Source: Deroplatys truncata (taxonomy: Eukaryota > Arthropoda > Insecta > Mantodea > Mantidae). Taken from it: a stretch of 64,000 nt of DNA. Positions 55,707 through 64,000 of the stretch are shown piece after piece. The stretch's first letter is position 1; each line of letters opens with the position of its first letter. The stretch is from assembly GCA_030765065.1 (NCBI GenBank), contig CM060985.1:172568096-172632095 (forward strand). The letters run 5' to 3'. Below the pieces are notes generated by a model. That model searched no databases, had not been told where the DNA came from, and saw nothing but the letters and a program-made list of their open reading frames with translations. The position numbers and the translations under genes are program-made.

Positions 55707-57387
55707 GGAGGCACATTAACACATGCAAACAGAATAACACAGACATTTATCACTTACGAGGTTCATACATTCACACTGCAAAGACAGTTTAGCAAATGAT
55801 TTCAGTTTTAGAAAATTTGAAATTGCTAGTAAGGTTGTTCAAATTCCAAAAGACCGTCCTACAACTGTGTCTTTGCCGCGGTACCTAACCTAGAAGGCTA
55901 AATTTCCATTGTAGCAAATTTAAAAGCTTGCTGGTGATTGTTGTGGTTAAATAAATCTGTTTATGACAGGCAGTTTGCAGAGGGCTGTCAGTAAAATTCT
56001 GGGAAAGTCATCCTATTGTGAGAATCTTAACTTTCTAATTCTGTTATCCCCTTTTCTTTCTTTAATCCTGATTTTTGAAGCAAAAATAAGGAACATAAAA
56101 TAAAAAAACTGAGGTGTCTACTCAAAACCATTAAAACATGCATTTAAACCGAAAATAATGTATAGCACCATGGGCGTTATGTTGCTAACCTAATGTATAT
56201 GCAAATACGCATGGGAAAAGTATGCATATTTGGAATCAGAAAGTAATGAAATGGATAAGTATTAAGTTTGAGCTATATTCAATGATCCTATAAAAACATG
56301 CATTTGCAAGGAATTCTCGTCTTTAGTAATGATGTATGATATGATTTTCTCTACCTATTTTTGATGTTTAATCTGTATCTGATTATGTAAATAGCTGAAT
56401 GCAGTACACCTTTAGTTGTTAGGAATCTTAATTTTAATTGTCTTTCTTTTTCGTCTATTTAAGTATTATATTGCAGGTAGGCTTAAGCAGTTGGCTTCAA
56501 GTTATCCATACTCAAATTGTATGCCAATACAAAGAACGTAAACAACAATTAACCAAGTATCACGGTGCTGTCTACAAATGCCAAAGGACTGTATGAGGGA
56601 TGATGGGGTGGTTTCTTGCCTACAATGTCCCTGCCTTAAGTCCAGTAATAATTTAGCTTTATTTGCTTTCGCCCTGGCTTTAATTCTTAGAGATTCATAT
56701 GGTTGATTATATGTAGTTTTTTTCATACTGACAAAGCTATGAAATAGTTTTCCAGAGGACTAGTTACTAAACCTAGTTTGTAATGTGTTATCTACATTCA
56801 GAACATTTTAGTATATGTTGTATTTTTAATATATTTAATGAGATTTATTTATTGTGGAAACAATATGTTTAGAGAAAGAGTAATGCGGGTTTTGGAAAAA
56901 AAAGACACAATAAATCAAAAAACTTTGTTGTTATATTCTCCAATTTTGGATGCTAGTTTCATTTGTGAATTTAATTTAAAAATGAGTGAAGGAGGTGATT
57001 TTTCACGGTTCATCAGGAAAAATTTTAAAAGAGGGTGGAAATCGAATACTGTTGCAGAAGAAAATGCAGAAGGAATGTGTTCAGGGCAAGAAGAAAATTG
57101 CTGATCTATTACTTAGGGGAGAAAGTTAAATTGCAGGCAGAGTTATGAAAAACAATACTTCTGATAACAGAGAAAATGTGCCTCCAATAAGTATTACAAA
57201 TTTTAAACTATCAATTACAGAGAAAGATTTTGTTTTAATGCATATTATTATCAAGGAAAATAAGATATAAATGATCATTATTAAAGTGCATTTTATATTT
57301 TGATACTGTGTTTTGTTAGAATATAAAGTATAGGTTTTGTTGCCTAGTAACTATGAACTAAAGCATCACTGATTATTATAGTACAGA
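55707..57387. other. No supported gene
   Basis: The 88-codon plus frame at 56838-57104 has no recognisable domain and sits in AT-rich sequence. Confidence 0.35.
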
Positions 57388-58282
57388 GAGAGCTAAAAAA
57401 CTATGAACTGGCTGCGCAGTGTTTTTCCTGTCTGCATCCTCGGCGCTCGTTGCAATTTGCTGCTGTCATAGTAAGGCACGGATGAAACCATACAACATTT
57501 CTAAAACTACTTTTAAAGGCTTTACTTACCAACTTTATAAAAGGAGATGCTGAAACTGACCACCGTTGTTGTCCATACATTTTTGGCACCTCTTTAGGAA
57601 ACTATCCATCACTCGCTGTAGTTCACGTTGAGAAATGCTGGCAATTTCCTGGCAGATATTTGGTTTTAATTCTTCCAGTGTGTGTGAGTTTGTCTTGTAC
57701 ACTTTATGTTTTAAGTTACCCAAGCAATAGAAATCGCAGGGGTTAGGTCGGGGGACCGAGGGGGCCACAAATCTCTACTAATCATTCTGTCCTCAAACAC
57801 ACTTTCAATTGTTCTCATCGAAATATTGGCCATATGAGCTGTTGCAGAGTTGTTGAAAAAAAGGCAAAATCACGCTACCTGTCTGTTAATTCTCTAAAAA
57901 CAGGCAGTAAAATTGTATACACATATGCTCGGGTTCAACTGTTAAAAAAAAATAAATTGGCCCTACGGGTATGCCCCGGAACTTTTACACCTGGTAATCT
58001 TTCTGCAAATTGTAATTTCATTTGGCGAGCTGACCGAGTTAACACATACGAATCATAAATAAATAAACGCTGTGCAGTGGAAAACATATACTGAGCCATA
58101 ATATACTTTGTGACTAAGTACAGGACAAAATAATAAATAACTCGTAATAATTGAACTATATCACATCACTGTCAACTCAATACTGCACTTCACACTGCGT
58201 AGCAAAACCACGTCAACGGCGTGACCTTGTTTATACCAGCAGTGCTAAAATCGCGCAGCCGGTTCGTAGTTTCTTGGCTCTC
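57388..58282 (-). mobile_element. Tc1/mariner-superfamily transposon, internally deleted, 895 bp
   Basis: Imperfect 31-bp inverted ends: left GAGAGCTAAAAAACTATGAA running to GGCTGCGC, right read inward GAGAGCCAAGAAACTACGAA running to GGCTGCGC. The interior encodes transposase pieces on the minus strand. Confidence 0.85.
57535..58080 (-). pseudogene. Transposase fragments: N-terminal relic plus C-terminal DDE part
   Basis: The N-terminal relic reads LTRSARQMKLQFAERLPGVK (about 58000-58050). After stops comes NSATAHMANISMRTIESVFE then DRMIS (about 57780-57850), which follows the second catalytic Asp region in related proteins. PSVPRPNPCDFYCLGNLKHK (57535-57768) continues to VYKTNSHTLEELKPNICQEI and ends KCMDNNGGQFQHLLL. 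The region with the first Asp is missing, so the protein is dead. Related to the fragment at 14520-14866. Confidence 0.8.
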
Positions 58283-59334
58283 CCATTAGTAGATAAATAT
58301 AATTTTTTCAAATCCTGATAAAGAATACTATTATTAACATTTTTATGCACATGTGTTCACTGTGTGTATGAAGCAAGTAAAAGTGTAGAACGTTCACACA
58401 TATAAACTTATTGCTCTGTAAAGATAAGACACAAGTAAATATTTGCTTGTTGCCACCCCCAAACCACGGTGAGGTACAGGGGCAAGAAGGGGGAAAAATA
58501 TAGGAACTCTGTTCCATTCCAGGAAAATTTAGAAAAACATTAAGTTTACAAAATGGGGTTTTTGTTGTGTATGTTGATGCTATGTGAGCTCTGGAGCTTC
58601 GCCTAACTAAACCCTACTTAATGGTTAGCTAACCTCACACTGCCCCTAGAGCCACATACCATACTCACATAACCAACAATTCAGTAGCTGGTGTCATCAG
58701 ACCATGTCTTCCTGGAGGGCATGTCTGGAAAGATAATTGCTGCAAACAAAAATGCTTAATACTTACAAGTTCTGAACATAAGGTTATAAGAACAGCCAAA
58801 GATATGCTTTCACTTTAGCTGTTAGTTGCTGAGAGAAGTATGCCACCAAAGAAACAAACACACTAATACAACATATGAGATACCTCACCTTGTTATAACC
58901 TGAAAGCTGCAACAGAAGAAAACAACACAAGATGGCAGCACAATTCTCTCAATGCATGTATGGCCCTTGTTCATGTGTCTGGCATCGCCCAGCCAATGGA
59001 GGAATCAAGCGGGACACGAAGGTAGCTGGTTCCAGGTTTCGCCCGTCCTGGCGCACTTACAAAATATTGTTATTACCGCGACCTAACCATGGCAAAGGGG
59101 AGGACTGGGTTAGTGACAGCACCCACCCCACAGGCCCCCATTGGCTGTCTACTCTACTCCCTAACATACTCTCCACAGCCCCCAAGTCGGGTGCAGGATC
59201 CCGGGGAGATAGTCACCTGTGGCCCCCAGATACATTCCTATGAGCACATCTGCTAATACAAACATATCACTCAAGGGAAGTGCATCTTTAAACTTGGTCG
59301 CATCAGGCATGTGGAGGTCCTACAGCGATGTCAG
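58283..59334. other. No supported gene
   Basis: A 103-codon plus frame (58932-59243) is Pro/Ser-rich without a recognisable domain. Locally higher GC content at 59080-59230. Confidence 0.35.
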
Positions 59335-59580
59335 ATTAATGATACAGCGGCTGTACATGCGGGTAACTGGCAACTCTTCTCCTACCTTTCGATGTCTTCA
59401 AGCACCGGTGAGAAATACCTGCAAAGGAAGCTGTAACAAAACACATTGTCTGTTGGTCCAGCAGTGATACAATGATGATACATGTAAGTAACTGGCAACT
59501 CTTCTCCTACCTTTCAGTGTCTTTAAGTCCTGATGACAAACTCCCAGAGAGAACCTGTAATAAAATAATGAAGTTTCATC
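59335..59580. repeat. 125-bp tandem duplication
   Basis: TAACTGGCAACTCTTCTCCTACCTTT occurs in both copies (near 59364 and 59489) with diverged flanks. The second copy ends CTACCTTTCAG, the first CTACCTTTCGA, so a splice-acceptor-like end differs between them. Confidence 0.75.
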
Positions 59581-59589
59581 AGTAATCAT

Positions 59590-61316
59590 GTGAACAAATC
59601 ATATAGGTATATAACTTATTTTATCTACTTTAGTTACATAATATTGATTTTACAATACTAAAGAAAAAGTAAACCTATTCACTACCTAACTAGTTTCGTA
59701 ATGGTACCTGATTACGCAACTAGTTTCATAATGAAGCTTCCATTATGCGATGATTTTTGTAATGTCACTTTTACCACAAAACTGGTTGTGTATTGTGAGC
59801 GATACATATATAATACAAAGTCGGGATTTATTAGAAATTAAACTATCTATAACAGAATATGGCTATTTCTATTTGCAATATTTTTGTCAGAACTCATTTT
59901 TCAAAGTGTATTTAATTCACCTAGTACTCATGTTCTTCAGTTTTAAACAAAAACTAACAAACAAATCATTTATCAAATCATGCATGACCCACTACACACA
60001 CGTATAAACTATGCATCAATGTTTCAGTGATTGGCAATACTACATCTGAAATAAAAATATAATTTACCAAAGTAAACAAAAAAGCTTGACATCGCGTAAC
60101 TAAAGTAGATAAAATGTTGTACGATACACGTATTGTAAATTACTATCCTCTGTTTTCTTTCCTATTTTACAAACTTTAGAGTTTTATAAATTTTCTGTAC
60201 TTTTATACTTTCACTACTTTGATGTCTATTCCATTATGCATAATGCTAAATAATAAGTAGATAATTTAAATAAATAAATTATTCTGTACCTTACTGATGT
60301 GGCAATGGATCCCTCTCCACCAGATCTCTTGCAGAAGTAATTCTGTCACTGCTTGTACCAAACACAACACTCCGACAAGGCTTGGAATCCTTAAAATACT
60401 AATACTCATTCTTAGTATGAAAATTAAAAACATAATTTTGAAGTGTTATTGAAATTACAGCCATCTTTTATTTGAAAGCAGAATCAGACATAGTCAAATA
60501 ACTCCATTATATGAATTACAACAAGTAAAACACAAAATTGGAGAGATGCAATAGAAATTGATTATAGGTCATTCAAAAATGAAAGATAACATGTAGAGAG
60601 CTATATCAGGAAAAGTTTCAGTGCTCCAGGACAAATGAAAATAGTTCTGAGGTATAGTAAAAGATCTAATATTTGTAAGAAACTGGCACAAATAATAGAA
60701 GAGAACTGTAGTTTACAGCTTTGGGTTGCAAACTGCTCACAAATAATGTTTGGACCCAGGTTGTCAAATATGAAACACTGTATTTAAATGTACTATGAAA
60801 TATTGCAGCTAACCATACTGATGAATTTAACTGTGCTTGCCATCAGTTCTGCTCGGAAAAGGAAGGAAAAATGCCTAACAATTCAATGCATTTTATCAAA
60901 TTGGAATATTAATAAAACTGATAATAAATATAAAAAGAGGTAGATACACTGATGAATAGATGCGATACAGCAATAAAATACTTGCAGCTGGAAAAGCAAG
61001 AGAAGAAAACCAAAAAAATTGCTGAGGAGTCGGTTTCAGACTTTCAGGATAATAGACAATTTGAGTTCAGACCACAGAGATGAAGTGTGGGTGTAGTCAG
61101 ACTTGGCACACATTGAAACTACTACAGCAAGATTTGTAATCGTCTTGATATTTAAACAAACAGCTGATAGAATAAAAATCTCTAAAAGAAAAAGAGGAAA
61201 AAATACACCTGAAAACATTTGCAGATATAACAGTTTAGAAACATAAGACTGGGTAACCATATCCAAGTAATACAACATGTTCTGAGGTATAATTTTGACA
61301 ATCATTCACCCTCATA
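59590..61316. other. No gene seen
   Basis: AT-rich sequence with short, unsupported frames only. Confidence 0.4.
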
Positions 61317-62369
61317 TGAGGCTGATGGGTGGTTTGGTTGACCATGGTCTGTTGTGCTATACATCATGTAGAAATGAACAATCAAATGACTGTCTTCAAA
61401 AAATAATACAAGCAGTATGACTGAAGGCATCTTGAGATGCAGTGTTTTAAAAACAATGTGGTGACTATTTCGAAGAAAATGCATTGAAGACATTTCCTCA
61501 AAATTCGTAGAGGATGACAGCAGAGTGCTTGTTGTGGGAAGATCATTGTTGCACATATGGTCAGATTCAAGAAGGCCTAATTGATTTGATCAGCAGCAGT
61601 AAAAACAATCCTGAAAGAAAAGCTTGACATCAGTGCAGTTGCCGGATACCCCACCACCTCGCATAAGAGCAGAAACAAGCATGTGGCAATGTTGCCAGGA
61701 AATGATTGAAAAATTCAATGGAGGAAGATCCAAAAACATTCAACATTGTAGCAGGCGATGAAAGCTGGAGTTACCAGTGTGATCCAGAAACTAAATGACA
61801 GTCATTGGTCATGTTCTTGCCAGGAGAAGATCCCCCAACAAAAGTGAAGCGAACGAGAAGTGTTGGTAAGAAGATGATCTGTTCCTTCTTCTCAACAAGT
61901 GGCCGCATTGTGATGATTCCACTTGCGGGACAAAAGACTGTTACTTCTAGACGTTACACCATAAAATGTCTGCCACAAGTGCTCAATGAACTGAAAAAAA
62001 GCATCCTAAGACTGCTCTATGTGGAATTTTGTTGCACCATGACAATGTCACATTGCACAAGAAACAACAGAGATTTGTACCACCATTCCTACAGTTCATA
62101 TTTGGCCCATGTCACTTTTTTCTGTTCCCCAAAATGAAAGAAACACTTTGAGATCAACGATTTGAATCACCTGAAGCCGCAGTAGTTGCTTACAAAGAAT
62201 GTATTTGCAGTCACTCCAAAGAAGAATGGTGCTCAGCATTTGAAAAATATTTTAAAGGATCAAACAGTGTAAAGAATGCAATGGAGAATATTTTAAAAAA
62301 TGTAATGATCAGATATAAATTTTTAATATTTTATTATGTCCATTCCCAAAACTTTTGGACTGACCCTCG
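61317..62369 (+). mobile_element. Mariner element, old copy
   Basis: The right end reads inward CGAGGGTCAGTCCAAAAGTT, followed by TA at 62370-62371. The left end is uncertain; TGAGGCTGATGGGTGG after a TA at 61315-61316 is the best candidate. The size is about 1.05 kb. Confidence 0.75.
61600..62285 (+). pseudogene. Mariner transposase remnant (SETMAR-type)
   Basis: Pieces: EKLDISAVAGYPTT-like helix-turn-helix tail, IVAGDESWSYQCDPE (first catalytic Asp), FLPGEDPPTKVKRTRSVGKK then MICSFFSTSGRIVMIPLAGQ, GILLHHDNVTLHKK (second Asp), GPCHFFLFPKMKETL (third Asp replaced by a CHFFLF form), RFESPEAAVVAYKECICSHS and KEEWCSAFEKYFKG. The domain order is complete but there are many stops and frameshifts. 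Confidence 0.85.
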
Positions 62370-62754
62370 TACAAGCAAAAATGTTCATGAAGCCAGCAAA
62401 CACTTCAGCAGAAATCATGTAGGTGATATGTTATAATGAAATGCTAAAGAGGATAATGTCTGTTTGAACAATGCCAAAAAATTAGTCTTCTTATATTAAA
62501 TTCTGGGATGCTATCCCCATTTTGTTTGCTAAAGAAAACAAAATACACCAAGGAAATACATTCCTCTAAAACCAGACAAACATCATTTAATTCAAAGCCA
62601 CTGCCTGATATGCAGCCTGTTGGTATGCTACAAGAACACCACTGCAATGTCTGCCAAAGAAACACAAAATGAAAAAGAAACTAAAGTAAATAAGGGAGTC
62701 TCTGTGTGTGTTTCTTCTAATATTACTTGTTAATGCTGTCACTACTGCTACAAC

Positions 62755-62805
62755 TATACTACTACTACAACTACTACTACTACCACCACTACAATTAATA
62801 CTACT
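62755..62805. repeat. (ACT)n-like trinucleotide repeat
   Basis: Imperfect run of ACT/ACC/ACA triplets. Confidence 0.85.
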
Positions 62806-64000
62806 TCTAGTATACAGAAACCACACACAGAAGCCTCTTAAACAAAATTACAAAATAAATAAATAAATAAGCAGGGCATTGCAGTTCGTATATTTGTGGC
62901 ATAACAAAAATATGCATTCTTGAAGCTGTTTATCAGTATAGTGCAATAGAAGCTCTGTACCATAAAAGAATCAGGATCCAAACTGTGTTCAAAGTTGTAG
63001 AAAACCTTGTGATCTCTTTGACAGATCAGCACTTCGCATGCTAGTAAAGATGTGGCTGGCATAAACTCAAATAAGACTCCTTAGGACAGCTCTAACCTTG
63101 CAAAACTAATCAGATATATCACTCATGAGGAACAGTAAAGGAAAAAAGAAGGCTAAAGTGTGCAACGATTAAAACAAAATGGACGGAAGTAATCCTAGCT
63201 TTTGTTCTACATGAACGACATTGTGATCATTGAAGATTGTTAGAAAACACTTCATAGAACAATTGCTATATGGACTAGGGAATTGGAGAAATTAGCAAAA
63301 TGATGACAGCACTAGGGTTACAGTACAAACATGGTGTGCAGAGGAGAGATACAAGAGCTAATGGGCTCCATGTGAATGTCTTAACATTATGTTCATAGCC
63401 AATAAAAATACTGGCACACAAATTTTGAACAGGATTAAATGAACAAGTTTTACATGGAAGAAATAAATAGAAAAGAAAACAACATTTAAAATAAAAGCGA
63501 GTGCCCCAATCATAAAATACTGTAGCATAGAAGCTGTCGAGTCCATTAATGAGGAACGATAGTTTGCTAGCTTAGTCCATAAAACAATTAGCACAAAGAA
63601 TTATGTAATTGATTGCTAGAAGACTGACATCAGCGGTTACAGAATTAACAGGAACAGAAGGCCAATTTCAAATCTTTTGAATTAGAATTTTCTGATGTTA
63701 TAACTGTGCATTCATATAAATGAGGCAAGAAGAAACAGAATCACCTCTTGCAGTGAGAAGTGAGACAGTTTTACTGCCACTAAGCAGCTATTGCCATGCT
63801 TCAGAAGATCAAGTCAGTAACCTAATGAAAATACTGAAATATAGAGCAACAATTTGGTGCAATTCCTATAAAATGTGAATGCAGTAGATAACATCAGGAA
63901 AACTTTAATTCTTCCATGGTTCAGAATTTTCAATAACCATAAGCTCAAGAATACCTACAAAATTTGAAATTAAACTTCTTATTGCTGGAGAGAAGCATCG
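62806..64000. other. No gene seen
   Basis: Includes AAATAAATAAATAAATAAG at 62853-62871. Otherwise AT-rich with no recognisable features up to the window end. Confidence 0.4.

Noticed and set aside
58932-59243. 103-codon Pro-rich ORF
   Set aside because: No domain, no splice or repeat support, and in a locally GC-richer stretch where chance frames are longer.

Overview
This window looks like a piece of a large, AT-rich, intron-bearing animal genome packed with transposable elements, most probably an insect. The grounds are mariner transposases of the common arthropod type, a Penelope-like element, tRNA-derived SINEs, a C2H2 zinc-finger gene with canonical splice sites, and the absence of operon-like packing. 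I cannot name the species. Nothing bacterial, plasmid-like or phage-like was seen. All boundaries were found by eye.

Layout. 1-3855: a minisatellite of 58-59 bp units with a higher-order period of 990 bp. 4560-5170: an unnamed dispersed repeat with a SINE inside it. 5237-6927: a Penelope-like retroelement with an open RT plus GIY-YIG frame, a 57-bp perfect inverted repeat and a 13-bp target duplication. 7970-8280: a LINE fragment. 8760-11245: a tandem array split by a mariner that itself carries two SINEs. 11915-18140: a decayed full-length-type LINE on the minus strand with a 2A-like motif and a 1.5-kb insertion. 18560-19919: the zinc-finger exon of a host-like gene, followed by decayed fingers. 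20870-31735: TE fragments, including two further mariners, a Mutator-like remnant and a 552-bp MITE. 32466-32962: an acidic exon with good splice sites, probably the 5' part of a zinc-finger gene. 33001-38745: DNA-transposon derivatives and a transposase pseudogene broken by a candidate solo LTR and by another transposon. 39499-43117: a CGGBP1/hAT-like pseudogene and a better preserved copy of the same DDE transposase. 47250-49640: three copies of a TIR-bearing non-autonomous element. 50020-55706: a SINE, then a second CGGBP1/hAT-like pseudogene interrupted by a young LTR retrotransposon (51429-55702, two 1079-bp LTRs, TSD AATG). 57388-58282 and about 61317-62369: two more Tc1/mariner-type remnants.

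The only sequences that look like host protein-coding genes are the zinc-finger exon and the acidic exon. Both are on the minus strand and may belong to one gene with a roughly 12.5-kb intron, but they are out of phase if joined directly. The most unusual signals are in the retroelements. The LTR ends of two separate insertions carry serial copies of the LTR-end/primer-binding-site junction, the LINE carries a 2A-like ribosome-skipping motif with a stop at the variable position, and the Penelope-like element has a hammerhead-like fold at its 3' end.
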